DNA of 64,000 bases from JADKAV01 sp963733395 (GCA_963733395.1 CAVTCZ010000019.1:124001-188000), one strand, 5' to 3'; counted from the stretch's first letter, positions 36,398-45,405 are shown. Notes: generated from the letters alone by a model not told the origin. Program-made: numbers and translations.

Positions 36398-36858
36398 GGC
36401 CGGCGAAGCGGGGGTTGGGTGGTGGGTGCCCGATCGTCGCCGAAGTGCCGGACGGCGTTGGCGTAGAACGTCTCGAAGACCCTGTCCACGATCCGCAGAT
36501 CGGTGCTGGAGGCGCCCTCGCTGACGATGCCGAGCCATTTCGACATCGCTTGCTCCGCCGCATCGGCGACGTCCCGTCCCTGTTCGGTCAAGGAGACGCG
36601 GAGCATCCGTCCGTCGCTGGCGTCCGGGGTCACAATCACCACGTCGGCCCGCTGCAAGGTGCGCAGCGACCGCGTGACGTGGGACTTGTCCACCCCCGCC
36701 GCGCGGGCCAGGGCGGCCGGGCTGCGGTCCCCGCCATCGCGTAGTTCGAGCAGTAGTGGTGCGGTACCGCTGGTCACGCCGGTACCCGCCAACTCGCGGT
36801 TCACGAAGCGCTCGCCCATGTTGACGACGAGGCTCACGTGCCGGTTAACCGGCGGCAT
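36388..36858 (-). CDS. MarR-family transcriptional regulator
   Basis: A winged-helix regulator. The DNA-recognition part is SPAALARAAGVDKSHVTRSLRTLQRADVVIVTPDASDGRMLRVSLTEQGRDV, with helices before and after forming the dimer. In-frame starts are ATG 36858 and GTG 36837. The latter has a -10-like GTTAAC with a 6-nt gap. That GTTAAC is the centre of a 14-bp palindrome (36840-36853), which would give simple autorepression. Overlaps the upstream HXXEE gene if ATG is used. Its regulon is unknown. Confidence 0.85.
   Translation of the reverse strand: MPPVNRHVSLVVNMGERFVNRELAGTGVTSGTAPLLLELRDGGDRSPAALARAAGVDKSHVTRSLRTLQRADVVIVTPDASDGRMLRVSLTEQGRDVADAAEQAMSKWLGIVSEGASSTDLRIVDRVFETFYANAVRHFGDDRAPTTQPPLRRPHS
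36840..36853. promoter_or_regulatory. 14-bp palindrome over the marR start
   Basis: GCCGGTTAACCGGC is a perfect palindrome. It overlaps the -10-like GTTAAC (minus strand) for GTG 36837 and lies in the last codons of the HXXEE gene. It is a candidate operator for the MarR protein. Confidence 0.4.
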
Positions 36859-37456
36859 GGGCCGGAAGTCTCTTCATGCGCTCGATGCGCCCTCGCGTCT
36901 TGGTGCCGAAGAAGGCGACGATGCCCAGTCCGACCACGACTGACAGGGCCCAGTCGACGGGGGTGAAGAAGCCCGCCGCCACGATCAGGGTCCAGGTCGC
37001 ATACGGCAGGAGGAGGAAGGAATTCGTGATCAGTCCTGGGTTGTAGCTGGGTTTCGCCCCCTGGAACAGGACCGTGTGCATGATGTTGTTGATGATGAGT
37101 TCGAACCAGATCATCGAGAAGCCCAACCACGGCGCCACCGGTGCCAGCAGGGCGCCCAGGATGACCACCGGCCAGGCCAGCACGATGTTCACCTGGAACA
37201 CGTAACCGTCGTCCAAGGGGTAGTCCGGGTCGGTCCCGGAGCCGGCGAACGTCTTCAGGTTGAAGAACTCCTTGAAGCTGATCGGGGCGAGCACGTACTC
37301 CTCCGCCTCGTGGAGCATCAGCAGCGGCAGATGCAGCCACAACAACCATTGGTACTCATCCATGGATGGCCGCAGCCAGATCAGAACCACGATCAGGGGT
37401 GGCGCCAGCAGCAGGGTGGACGATTGCCACAGCCGGTTGATCTTCGCGTAGTCCAT
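36845..37456 (-). CDS. HXXEE-domain membrane protein
   Basis: 203 aa, about six helices, with the HxxEE motif as HEAEE in LLMLHEAEEYVLAP after the second helix and a partner Asn/His region IWFELIINNIMHTVLFQ. The family's role is unknown. ATG 37456 is preceded by AGAGGGG (leadered). It is followed by the MarR gene, overlapping by 14 bases, so the pair may be one operon. Confidence 0.8.
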   Translation of the reverse strand: MDYAKINRLWQSSTLLLAPPLIVVLIWLRPSMDEYQWLLWLHLPLLMLHEAEEYVLAPISFKEFFNLKTFAGSGTDPDYPLDDGYVFQVNIVLAWPVVILGALLAPVAPWLGFSMIWFELIINNIMHTVLFQGAKPSYNPGLITNSFLLLPYATWTLIVAAGFFTPVDWALSVVVGLGIVAFFGTKTRGRIERMKRLPAHAAG

Positions 37457-37542
37457 GAGATTCCCCTCTCGACGACTGGTGACCCAGGTCGTGGACTTAT
37501 CAACGATCATACCGCGGGTGCGGTCGTGAGGTGGCGTCGCCC

Positions 37543-37794
37543 TCACTGAGGCCGATGGATCCTCCGCAGTGGTGGCTCGCTGGTCGGTGGCTGCTTGCGC
37601 GCCGGCAGATCCGCCAGCAGGGCGGTTGTGGCCGCAGCCACCGCGTCGACCGCCGCGTCGTAGGCGGGCAGCGTCGCCGCGGACGGCTTGGCCACCCCGC
37701 TCACCTTGCGCACGTACTGCTCGGCGGCCGCGCGGACCTCGGCCTCGGTGGCGGGTGGTTCGAGCCCGCGCAGGATGGTGATGTTCCGGCACAT
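37543..37794 (-). CDS. DUF2277 protein
   Basis: 83 aa starting MCRNITILRGLEPPATEAEV, then RAAAEQYVRKVSGVAKPS, which is the DUF2277 pattern. Compact, cytosolic, no signal. It is divergent from the acyl-CoA dehydrogenase at 37899 (104 bp between starts). GAGACT precedes the ATG with a 6-nt gap. Function unknown. Confidence 0.85.
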   Translation of the reverse strand: MCRNITILRGLEPPATEAEVRAAAEQYVRKVSGVAKPSAATLPAYDAAVDAVAAATTALLADLPARKQPPTSEPPLRRIHRPQ

Positions 37795-37886
37795 GCGTCC
37801 AGTCTCGTGCCTTCTGGTGAGTCAAGTGGCACGTGAGGTGTCATTTCCTCACCAAGAGGGCTGCGGGCGGCGTCCCGGCGCGCGAG

Positions 37887-37901
37887 TACCGTGGTGCCAT
37901 G
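37887..37901 (+). promoter_or_regulatory. Leaderless promoter, acyl-CoA dehydrogenase gene
   Basis: TACCGT (37887-37892), spacer GGTGCC, ATG 37899. Confidence 0.55.
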
Positions 37902-39617
37902 ATCTTCAACCCGCACACCTACGACCCGTCGGCCCACGACCCGGAGACCCAGCGGCAACTCAAGGCGCTGATCCAGTTCTTCGAGAACAAGGGCCTCGCC
38001 GAGATGAAGGACGAGTTCCACGAGCGCACGTGGTATCAGGACTTCCTCGATTTCAACGCCAAGGAGGGCATCCTCGCGACCTTCGGCACGCCTGCGGCCG
38101 TCGGCGGGGAGGGTGCCCGGTGGGACACCGCCCGGATCAACGACCTCAACGAGATCCTCGGGTTCTACTCGCTGTCGTACTGGTACGCCTGGCAGGTCAC
38201 GGTGCTGGGCCTCGGGCCGGTGTGGATGAGCCAGAACGAGGAGGCCAAACACCTCGTCGGCAAGTTGCTGGAGTCCGGGGCGATCTTCGGGTTCGGGCTG
38301 TCCGAGCAATCCCACGGCGCCGACATCTACTCGACCGACATGATCCTCACGCCCACGGAGAACGGCTGGCTGGCCAACGGGCCCAAGTACTACATCGGCA
38401 ACGGCAACGTCGCGGGTCGGCTCAGCGTGTTCGGCAAGTTCGCGGACACCGACGAGTACGTGTTCTTCCTGGTCGACACCCAGGCACCGGAGTACGAGCT
38501 GCAGAAGAACGTGGTGGCCGACCAGATGTACGTATCGGCCTTCGCCCTGCACGACTACCCCGTGAGCCGCGCCGACATCCTGCATACCGGCAGGGACGCG
38601 TGGGATGCCGCTCTGGCCACGGTCAACGTCGGCAAGGTGAACCTCGGGTGGGCCAGCATCGGCATCTGCGAGCACGCCTTCTACGAGGCCGTCACGCACG
38701 CCGACCACCGGGTCCTCTACGGCAGCAAGGTCACCACGTTCCCGCACGTGCGCCGGATGTTCGCCGACGCGTACGCACGGTTGTTGGCCATGAAGTTGTA
38801 CTCGGCGCGCAGTGCCGACTACTTCCGCAGCGCCAGTGAGGACGACCGCCGCTTCCTGCTGTTCAACCCGATCACCAAGATGAAGGTGACCAGCGAGGGC
38901 GAGCGGGTCATCGACTTGCTGTGGGAGATCATCGCCGCCCGCGGATTCGAGAAGGACACGTACTTCGAGCAGGCGGCCGAGCACATCCGGGCGCTGCCCA
39001 AGCTGGAAGGGACCGTCCACGTCAACCTCGCGCTGGTGCTGAAGTTCCTGCCGCAGTACCTGATGGCCGGCGGGGAATACGCGGAGGTTCCGGTGCGCCA
39101 GGACGCCGCCGACGATGACTACCTGTTCCGGCAGGGTCCGGCCAAGGGCCTGGGGAAGATCACCTTCTCCCCGTGGCGTCCGGCGCTGGAGCAGTACCAG
39201 CACCTGCCCAACGTGGCGTTGTTCCTGGAGCAGGTGGATGCCTTCACGCAGTTGGTGATGACGGCCCCGCCCAGTGCGGAGCAGCAGAAGGACCTCGACT
39301 TCCTGCTCACGCTCGGGCAACTGTTCACCCAGGTCGTGTACGCGCAGTTGGTGTGCGAGTCGGCCGGTCAGGAGCGGCCCGGCACGGTCAGCCACATGCC
39401 CGGCCTCGGTGATGCCCACATCGACCGGATCTTCGCGGTCTTCGTGCAGGACGTCTCTGAGATCGCTGTTGCGCTGCACGGTCAGGCTTCAGCCACCGAT
39501 GCCCAGCGCGCCGGTGCGCTCGGGATGATCCGGGCCCCGCAGATCGACGGCGGCGCGGAACAGTCCTTCGTCGAGGAGGTCCTGCGGCTCGCCGACGCCT
39601 ACGTCATGGCCGAATAG
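37899..39617 (+). CDS. Acyl-CoA dehydrogenase-like flavoenzyme
   Basis: 572 aa, longer than standard 380-aa ACADs. N-terminal helical domain, then FGLSEQSHGADIYSTD and NGPKYYIGNGN (the beta-domain FAD/substrate loop, equivalent to TEP.aGSD and G.K.wItNa), and a C-terminal helical bundle with an extra ~150-residue extension ending RLADAYVMAE. The catalytic Glu is not obvious in the usual place. It is probably a flavoprotein dehydrogenase with unknown substrate. Intact. The last 14 bases overlap the convergent DUF389 gene. Confidence 0.8.
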   Translation: MIFNPHTYDPSAHDPETQRQLKALIQFFENKGLAEMKDEFHERTWYQDFLDFNAKEGILATFGTPAAVGGEGARWDTARINDLNEILGFYSLSYWYAWQVTVLGLGPVWMSQNEEAKHLVGKLLESGAIFGFGLSEQSHGADIYSTDMILTPTENGWLANGPKYYIGNGNVAGRLSVFGKFADTDEYVFFLVDTQAPEYELQKNVVADQMYVSAFALHDYPVSRADILHTGRDAWDAALATVNVGKVNLGWASIGICEHAFYEAVTHADHRVLYGSKVTTFPHVRRMFADAYARLLAMKLYSARSADYFRSASEDDRRFLLFNPITKMKVTSEGERVIDLLWEIIAARGFEKDTYFEQAAEHIRALPKLEGTVHVNLALVLKFLPQYLMAGGEYAEVPVRQDAADDDYLFRQGPAKGLGKITFSPWRPALEQYQHLPNVALFLEQVDAFTQLVMTAPPSAEQQKDLDFLLTLGQLFTQVVYAQLVCESAGQERPGTVSHMPGLGDAHIDRIFAVFVQDVSEIAVALHGQASATDAQRAGALGMIRAPQIDGGAEQSFVEEVLRLADAYVMAE

Positions 39618-40551
39618 GCGGATTCGCCGGTGGGCTGACCCTGCGCCAGACGCGCTGCTGCAGGGCCAGGGTCGCCCACCCGGCCAGCGCCATCCCGGTG
39701 ATGTTGACCGCGAGTTGCAGGCTGCTGCCCAAGACCTCGGACCACGCGCCGAATGCCAGGCCGAGGGCGACGTTGCCGGCCGCGGGGATCGTGGTCACGG
39801 AGATGAACACGCCCGTGAGCCCGCCTGCCCGCGAGGAGGTGAGCGCCAGCACACCCGCGGCGCCGGCGATCATCGCGACGAGCAGCGACCACCGGTCGGG
39901 TGTGTAGATGAACTGGGTCAGCGGCCGGGGTCCGACGATCCGCTGCATGTCGATCCAGCCCAGGAGCCGGCCGATGAGGGCGAAGCCGGCGGTCACGAGG
40001 ATGGCGACGGTGAAACCGATCGCCAGCGTCCTGGCGGCCATCCGGTACAGGTTCGGGCGCTTGCGTACCAGCGCGAGTCCGAGGGCGGCCACGGCACCGA
40101 ACTCCGGTCCCAGCACCATCGCCCCGATCAGCAGGATCTGGGAGTCGAGGACGATCCCGACGCTGGCGATGAACGTCGCCATGATCATGAACGACATGTA
40201 GGACCAGGTCAGCTGGCTGTCCTCGTAGGCCTTCTGGGTGACCTCGGCCCACACCACCGTGTCCGAGCCCGCTCCGGGGGCGTCGGTCTCGGCCTGCAGC
40301 GCGTGCCGCGAGATCCAGGTGGGCACCCCGACGATCTGGATGGCTCCCTCCTCCTGCAGACCCAGCGCGCGAAGGTCGTCGATCACCTCGTTGGCCGCCT
40401 CCCGCGGGATATCGGCCATGATCAGGTCGCCGGGCGGCCGGATGCCGGAGCCGCGCACGACGGCCAAGCTGGACACCATGCTGGAGGCGGACAACACGTC
40501 CGCGGCGCTGTCGGTGAGGCGCTCGGGGGAGTAGATGCGCAGGTGGAGCAC
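39604..40551 (-). CDS. DUF389 family membrane protein, second member
   Basis: 315 aa. An N-terminal ~100-residue soluble ACT-like region (LHLRIYSPERLTDSAADVL) leads into about six helices with DSQILLIGAMVLGPEFGAVAALGLALV, the DUF389 signature (GAM..GPEFG), and a second half with TGVFISVTTIPAAGNVALGLAFG. Differs from the first member at 829-1833, which lacks the soluble N-domain and has its soluble part at the C-terminus. GTG start with CACGAT and a 6-nt gap. Confidence 0.85.
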   Translation of the reverse strand: MLHLRIYSPERLTDSAADVLSASSMVSSLAVVRGSGIRPPGDLIMADIPREAANEVIDDLRALGLQEEGAIQIVGVPTWISRHALQAETDAPGAGSDTVVWAEVTQKAYEDSQLTWSYMSFMIMATFIASVGIVLDSQILLIGAMVLGPEFGAVAALGLALVRKRPNLYRMAARTLAIGFTVAILVTAGFALIGRLLGWIDMQRIVGPRPLTQFIYTPDRWSLLVAMIAGAAGVLALTSSRAGGLTGVFISVTTIPAAGNVALGLAFGAWSEVLGSSLQLAVNITGMALAGWATLALQQRVWRRVSPPANPPIRP

Positions 40552-40586
40552 GGTGCAATCGTGGCGCGACCTCCTGCGCCCGCCGG

Positions 40587-40907
40587 TCAGGCGCGCCGGG
40601 CCTCGAACCCGCCGGCCTCGCCGACGGCCCGCAGCACGCCGGCCTCCAGACTGATCCGCAGCGGATGCGACAGCGCCCGCGCGAGGTGTTGTTCGCCGGT
40701 CATGTCCGGGCAGTACATCATCGTCATGGCCACCGGCCCGGCGGTGAGGGTTTCACCGTCCAGCGTGAAACCGCCGGACGCGCGGTTGCAGCCGGCGTAG
40801 AAATACAGCCGTTCACCCTCGAACGTGATCTCGGTCGCGGTGCTCGGCGTGTCCCCACCGGGTAGCAGCGCCGTGACCTTCCAGGTGCCTTCCAGTGAGT
40901 TGCCCAC
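40587..40907 (-). CDS. META-domain (HslJ-like) protein
   Basis: 106 aa. It matches META/HslJ: LEGTWKVTALLPGG at the start, YFYAGCNRASGGFTLDGETLTAGPVAMTMMYCP in the middle (CN and C conserved). Usually a secreted or lipoprotein domain, but this version has no signal sequence. GTG 40907 is chosen from CAGAAT plus a 6-nt gap. A longer in-frame start at 40973 would add an uncharacteristic Arg-rich stretch. 79 bp from the divergent YCII gene. Confidence 0.8.
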   Translation of the reverse strand: MGNSLEGTWKVTALLPGGDTPSTATEITFEGERLYFYAGCNRASGGFTLDGETLTAGPVAMTMMYCPDMTGEQHLARALSHPLRISLEAGVLRAVGEAGGFEARRA

Positions 40908-40986
40908 GGCCCCATTCTGGGCCGCACGGCCACGGACCGCGGGGGTAGGCTGGCGGTTCGAACCACCAGGCATGGAGGAATCCCCG

Positions 40987-41373
40987 ATGCGGTACCTGAT
41001 GTTGATGATTCCCGCGGTCTACGCGACGGATGCCGCCGACGAGATGCCGTCGCCGGAGATGATCGACGCGATGATGACGTACAACGCTGAACTCGCCGAC
41101 GCCGGGATTCTGGAGGCGCTCAACGGGCTGCACCCGCCGGGCCTCGGAGTCCGGGTCACGTTCGGTGAGGGTGGCCCGGTGACGACCAGTGTCGACCCGG
41201 ACGGGTCCATCGGCGGCTACTGGATCCTCAACGTGGACTCGCACGAGGCGGCGGTGGCGTGGGCGCGGCGGTGTCCCGCACTGCCCGGGGACGTCCTCGA
41301 ACTACGCCGCATCCAGGAGATCGAGGAGTTGCCCGCCGACGTCCAGGACCTCGTGGCCGGGTTCGACCTATGA
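40987..41373 (+). CDS. YCII-related domain protein
   Basis: 128 aa of the YCII/DGPF-type ferredoxin-like fold (MRYLMLMIPAVYATDAADEM, ALNGLHPPGLGVRV, GSIGGYWILNVDSHEAAVAWARRCPAL). Such proteins are often paired with ECF sigma factors, but no sigma gene is here. ATG 40987 has GGAGGA 9 nt upstream and TAGGCT further up (leadered). Its stop overlaps the next ATG by 4 bases, so it is linked to the serine acetyltransferase. Confidence 0.8.
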   Translation: MRYLMLMIPAVYATDAADEMPSPEMIDAMMTYNAELADAGILEALNGLHPPGLGVRVTFGEGGPVTTSVDPDGSIGGYWILNVDSHEAAVAWARRCPALPGDVLELRRIQEIEELPADVQDLVAGFDL

Positions 41374-42212
41374 GGGCCGATGACAAGGTGCTCGCCGCTC
41401 TGGCGGAGCTTCGCACCGACGACGAGGGCGAACTCCCCTCACGGCAGGTCCTGTCCGAGGTCACCGACCACCTCATCAAGGCGCTGTTCCCGCAACGTCT
41501 GGGAATGGCCGGGGGCGATGTGGGGGCTTTCGTGCGCAGGATGCTCGAGTCCGCGCTCGGCAGCCTCACGGGGGAGGTCGCCACGGAGTTGGCGTTCCAG
41601 CGGCGATCCGGGCAGACCGTCGTGGAGTGTGACGACCTGGTCGGACGTTTCGCCGAGAGCTTGCCGGAGATCCGGGCACTGCTCGACTCCGACATTCAGA
41701 TGGCCTACCGCGGGGATCCGGCTGCGCGCAGCATCGCCGAGGTGCTGGTGTGCTATCCGGGGATCCACGCGATGATGCATCACCGGATCGCGCACAGCCT
41801 GCACCGGCTCGGGGTGCCCTTCGTGGCGCGCGTCGTCTCGGAACTCGGCCGGTCGGAGACCGGAATCGACATCCATCCTGCGGCGGCCATCGGCGGTGGG
41901 TGCTTCATCGACCACGGCACGGGAGTGGTGATCGGCGAGACGGCGATCATCGGTGAGAACCTGCGGCTGTATCAGCACGTGACATTGGGCGCGAAGAAAC
42001 TCGACGGGGTGCCGAAGGGGATGCCGCGGCACCCGATCGTGGAGGACGACGTCACGATCTACTCCGGCGCGACGGTGCTGGGTCGCATCACGATCGGCGC
42101 GGGTTCGGTGATCGGCGGTGGCGTGTGGGTCACCAACGACCTGCCGCCGGGCAGTTTCGTCACCCAGGCGCGCACCCAGGTGGAGGCTTTCACCGACGGC
42201 GGCGGGATCTGA
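41370..42212 (+). CDS. Serine O-acetyltransferase
   Basis: Acetylates L-serine with acetyl-CoA, the first step of cysteine synthesis. An N-terminal helical domain (~150 aa) precedes the left-handed beta-helix hexapeptide repeats. DIHPAAAIGGGCFIDHGTGVVIGETAIIGENLRLYQHVTLGAKK includes the His-Asp-His catalytic set (DHGTG, QHVTLG). About 280 aa, like the longer bacterial form. Convergent with cysteine synthase 163 bp away, with a family A repeat between. The stop/start overlap with the YCII gene suggests co-expression. Confidence 0.9.
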   Translation: MRADDKVLAALAELRTDDEGELPSRQVLSEVTDHLIKALFPQRLGMAGGDVGAFVRRMLESALGSLTGEVATELAFQRRSGQTVVECDDLVGRFAESLPEIRALLDSDIQMAYRGDPAARSIAEVLVCYPGIHAMMHHRIAHSLHRLGVPFVARVVSELGRSETGIDIHPAAAIGGGCFIDHGTGVVIGETAIIGENLRLYQHVTLGAKKLDGVPKGMPRHPIVEDDVTIYSGATVLGRITIGAGSVIGGGVWVTNDLPPGSFVTQARTQVEAFTDGGGI

Positions 42213-42230
42213 GGCCGGGCCCGCCGACCC

Positions 42231-42328
42231 CACTTGGTTAGCGGTTGTCCCGTTGGTTAGAGATGACACGCGTGTCTTCCCTAACCAACTGGACAACGTC
42301 TAACCAACGGGACAACGTCTCACGAACC
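42231..42328. repeat. Family A palindromic repeat, copy 2
   Basis: CACTTGGTTAGCGGTTGTCC leads into a stem-loop with central ACACGCGTGT and return arms CTAACCAACTGGACAAC and CTAACCAACGGGACAAC (a doubled right arm). It sits between the convergent serine acetyltransferase and cysteine synthase genes, a possible bidirectional terminator. Confidence 0.85.
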
Positions 42329-42375
42329 GTCACAGTCGTGGCTGACCGCTTCGCGGGGCGCGGGTTGCCCCGGCG

Positions 42376-43308
42376 CTACTGGGCCAGGTCGGCGAACAGT
42401 GCCGTGCTCAAGTAGCGCTCGCCGAAGCTGGGGATGATGACCACGATCAACTTGCCGGCGTTCTCCGGGCGCTTGGCCACCTCGATCGCGGCCCAGAGCG
42501 CTGCTCCCGAGGAGATCCCGACGAGCAGGCCCTCTTCCCGGGCGCTGCGCCGGGCCGTCTCCATGGCGGCGTCGGCATCCACTGTGATGATCTCGTCGTA
42601 CACGTCGGTGTCCAGGATCTCCGGCACGAACCCTGCCCCGATGCCCTGCAATGGGTGCGGACCCTTCGCCCCGCCGGAGAGCACCGGGGAAGCCGCGGGC
42701 TCGACGGCGATGATCTGGACGTCCGGCTTGCGCTGCTTGAGCACCTGGCCGACGCCGGTGATGGTGCCGCCGGTACCCACGCCGGACACCACGATGTCGA
42801 CGGCACCGTCGGTGTCGTTCCAGATCTCCTCCGCGGTGGTCGTGCGGTGGATCGCCGGGTTCGCCGGGTTGGCGAACTGCTGCGGCATGAGGTAGTCCGG
42901 GTTCTCCTTGGCCAGTTCCTCGGCCTTGGCGATCGCGCCGCCCATGCCGTCCGGGCCCGGGGTCAGCACCAGTTCGGCGCCGAAGGCCCGCAGCAGCATC
43001 CGCCGCTCGTTGCTCATGGTCTCCGGCATGGTCAGGATGCACTTGATGCCGCGGGCCGCACAGACCATGGCCAACGCGATGCCGGTGTTGCCGCTGGTGG
43101 GTTCCACGATCACGGTGTCGGGGCCGATGAGTCCGGCCTCCTGTGCCGCGTCGATCATGGCCACCCCGATGCGGTCCTTGACGCTGTTCGCGGGGTTGTA
43201 GAACTCGAGTTTGGCCGCGATCGTGGCGTCGGCGCCGTCGTTGATCCGGTTGATGCGGACCAAGGGGGTGTTGCCGATGAGGGCGGTGACGTCGTTGGCG
43301 ATGTGCAT
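42376..43308 (-). CDS. cysK: Cysteine synthase (O-acetylserine sulfhydrylase)
   Basis: Pyridoxal-phosphate enzyme joining O-acetylserine and sulfide. The PLP lysine lies in NPANSVKDRIGVAM, with the substrate loop EPTSGNTGIALAMV, the glycine-rich phosphate loop GVGTGGTITGVG and the C-terminal SSGAA region. Start ATG 43308 rather than 43350, because IANDVTALIGNTPLV is the normal N-terminus and CAAACT lies 7 nt before. About 310 aa. It is downstream of pafC but separated by 38 bp with its own promoter. Confidence 0.92.
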   Translation of the reverse strand: MHIANDVTALIGNTPLVRINRINDGADATIAAKLEFYNPANSVKDRIGVAMIDAAQEAGLIGPDTVIVEPTSGNTGIALAMVCAARGIKCILTMPETMSNERRMLLRAFGAELVLTPGPDGMGGAIAKAEELAKENPDYLMPQQFANPANPAIHRTTTAEEIWNDTDGAVDIVVSGVGTGGTITGVGQVLKQRKPDVQIIAVEPAASPVLSGGAKGPHPLQGIGAGFVPEILDTDVYDEIITVDADAAMETARRSAREEGLLVGISSGAALWAAIEVAKRPENAGKLIVVIIPSFGERYLSTALFADLAQ

Positions 43309-43346
43309 GTGCCCCAGTTTGCCATCGTTGCCGGAAAGCACAATGG

Positions 43347-44294
43347 TCACGTCAGTCCGTGGTGCTCCAGCAGAACCTGGGCCATTTCCTGCCCCGCCTG
43401 CTTGAACTCGTCGGGCCGGATGACGAAGGAGTTGGGCGCGGTGATGAGGACCAGCCCCACGCGCTCGGCCACGGGCGGCAGGAACTCGGCGCGGATGGAG
43501 ACGTCGCCCTCATCGCTTTCCACGATGGCGCTGCTCTCGGCGTAGCGGTCCACGGCCCACTGGAAGCCGTTGGGCACGACCAGGTCCACCGTGGTGGGCT
43601 GGCGCTGCTCGGCCAGCCGGGCGTCGATGCCCGGGGGTGGGGTGAACTCCTCATCGGTCATCCGGACGCTACGCATCCGGTCGACGATGTAGGTGCGCAA
43701 CTCGTCGGTCGGTCGCAGCGCGTCGAGCTCCCAGCCGCGCACCGTCTCGACGAGGCGCAGCGGGTGCACGGTGACCGTGACGATCCCCGGCTTCCAGGCG
43801 CGCGAGTACTCCAGGGTCACGGCGCGGTGCTTGTGGATCGCCTCGGACAGGACCTTGCCGAGGTCGCTCTCCGGGCGCTGCGGCATCCCCTCCAGGATCC
43901 GGTCGCGGATGATGGCGACAGCGGCCGCGAGATCGGCATCGTCGGGCTGCATCTCCGCGACCCGGCTCGCGGTCTCGTAGACCTCGAACCACCGCTGCGG
44001 CGACTGCAACTCCACGCCCAGTTCGGCGCTGGGCTTGTCGGTGACCACCCGGACGACCTCCGCCTGCGCGGGGTCCTGTTCGTGGCCCTCGGAGGAGACG
44101 AACACGATCGTGTCCGGGCGCACCCCCAGGGTGTCGGCGGTGTAGAAGTCGAGGATCTCCTGCCGCAACCGCTCCTCCGGCACCCCCACCTCATCGGCCA
44201 GGTAGCCGATGCTCAAGCCCCGCGGATGCGCGTGCAGCAGGTTCAGCACCGTGGACAGCCGGGTGAAGGACTCGCCGGCCTTCGTGTTCTTCAT
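43347..44294 (-). CDS. pafC: WYL-domain regulator, PafC-like
   Basis: 315 aa. The N-terminal winged helix (FTRLSTVLNLLHAHPRGLSIGYLADEVGVPEERLRQEILDF) and a WYL domain (AVTLEYSRAWKPGIVTVTVHPLRLVETVRGWELDAL) are both present. Adjacent to the PafB-like gene with a 4-base overlap, as in the actinobacterial pafBC pair, which activates the LexA-independent DNA-damage response in mycobacteria. The WYL motif itself is replaced in part (GWEL). No proteasome or Pup genes are in the window. Confidence 0.82.
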   Translation of the reverse strand: MKNTKAGESFTRLSTVLNLLHAHPRGLSIGYLADEVGVPEERLRQEILDFYTADTLGVRPDTIVFVSSEGHEQDPAQAEVVRVVTDKPSAELGVELQSPQRWFEVYETASRVAEMQPDDADLAAAVAIIRDRILEGMPQRPESDLGKVLSEAIHKHRAVTLEYSRAWKPGIVTVTVHPLRLVETVRGWELDALRPTDELRTYIVDRMRSVRMTDEEFTPPPGIDARLAEQRQPTTVDLVVPNGFQWAVDRYAESSAIVESDEGDVSIRAEFLPPVAERVGLVLITAPNSFVIRPDEFKQAGQEMAQVLLEHHGLT

Positions 44295-45112
44295 CGGGCC
44301 ACCAGCAGCAGTTCGCGCAACTGCCCGCGCAGTTCCTCGGGGGCTGTCAGCACCACCCTCGACCCCAGTTCCAGTACCCGGGCCAGGAAGATCAGGCGGT
44401 TGGTCACCAGGACATGCACCTCGTCACCCTGGGCCCGCCCGCCGACCAGGGCGATGACGTCGTCGGTGAATCCTGGACAGCGCAGGATGGCGGTGACCGG
44501 TGGGTCGACCTCCCAGGTGATCGGGTCCAGGCCGGGCCGGGCCACGTCCTCGGGCAGTTCCGCGGACCCCGGGGGGCCGATTTCGAGGTCGGCCATGCGT
44601 ACGACCGCGAAGCTCTTGTACATCGCCGTGGCCCGCTCCCAGCCGGTGACAACGAGGTCGTGGCCGGACCACTGCCAGGAGCTGGGATCCACCTGTCGCT
44701 GCTTGCCGTTGTAGTGGAACCACATCACGCAGCGGGCCCGGACCGCCTCCCGCACCCGGTCGAGGTCGACCGGCGGCGGCTTGCGGTCCACCGCCACGGT
44801 GCCCTGGGTGCTGGCTGCGGCCAGGGCGGCCTGCAGGGCGGTGCGCTGTTCGGCGGTGAACTCCACCCGCAGCCGTAAGTCGCCGGGTAGCAGGACGTAG
44901 CGGGCGTCCTCGCCGGGGTCGGCGGCGTTCTCGATGACCAAGCCTGCGGCACGCAGATCGTCGAGGTCTCGCATCATGGCCCGCTTGCCGGATTCGTCGT
45001 CCTGGTAGCCGACCCGGGCGATCAGGACCGGGCTGGGCACCCCGACCCGCCCGGCGGCCGTGAGCGCAAGGGAGACGTCCAACAGTCGCTGGAAGGCCTT
45101 GGGCTGGTTCAT
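44291..45112 (-). CDS. pafB: WYL-domain regulator, PafB-like
   Basis: 273 aa. N-terminal HTH-like region (KAFQRLLDVSLALTAAGRVGVPSPVLIARVGYQDDESGKRAMMRDLDDL), WYL domain with RARCVMWFHYNGKQRQVDPSSWQWSGHDLVVTGWER, and a C-terminal extension domain (WCX-like). Overlaps the next gene (pafC) and the upstream pterin dehydratase by 4 bases, so all three share a minus-strand transcript. PafB and PafC act as a heterodimer in relatives. Confidence 0.82.
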   Translation of the reverse strand: MNQPKAFQRLLDVSLALTAAGRVGVPSPVLIARVGYQDDESGKRAMMRDLDDLRAAGLVIENAADPGEDARYVLLPGDLRLRVEFTAEQRTALQAALAAASTQGTVAVDRKPPPVDLDRVREAVRARCVMWFHYNGKQRQVDPSSWQWSGHDLVVTGWERATAMYKSFAVVRMADLEIGPPGSAELPEDVARPGLDPITWEVDPPVTAILRCPGFTDDVIALVGGRAQGDEVHVLVTNRLIFLARVLELGSRVVLTAPEELRGQLRELLLVAR

Positions 45113-45405
45113 GCCATCAAGGATGCCGCGATTGCGGAGATGCGGTGGGCCAATTCCACGTCCTGTTGGGTCACGCCGCCGGCAGAGTGGGTGGCCAGCG
45201 AGAACGTGATCGTCCGCCACCGAATGTCCATGTCCGGGTGGTGGTCCATCTCCTCGGCCACATCGGCGACCCCCACCACAGCACTGATCGCGCGTGGGAA
45301 ATCCGGGAACTCGACCGTGCGGCGCAGTGCGACGGTGTCCCCGGCCCAGTCCGGGAGGGTGTCGAGCTGGGCGCGGATCTCTTCGGCTGTCAGAAGGCGG
45401 CTCAC
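45109..45405 (-). CDS. Pterin-4a-carbinolamine dehydratase (PCD/DCoH-like)
   Basis: 98 aa with the PCD layout: LTAEEIRAQLDTLPDWAGD, then MDHHPDMDIRWRTITFSLATHSAGGVTQQDVELAHRI. The catalytic His pair in DHHPD and the TH.GGVT motif are intact. Function: dehydration of 4a-hydroxytetrahydropterins, or a related pterin step. GTG 45405 with CACCCT and a 6-nt gap, and 75 bp from the divergent Abhydrolase_9 gene. First gene of the pafB-pafC transcript. Confidence 0.88.
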   Translation of the reverse strand: MSRLLTAEEIRAQLDTLPDWAGDTVALRRTVEFPDFPRAISAVVGVADVAEEMDHHPDMDIRWRTITFSLATHSAGGVTQQDVELAHRISAIAASLMA

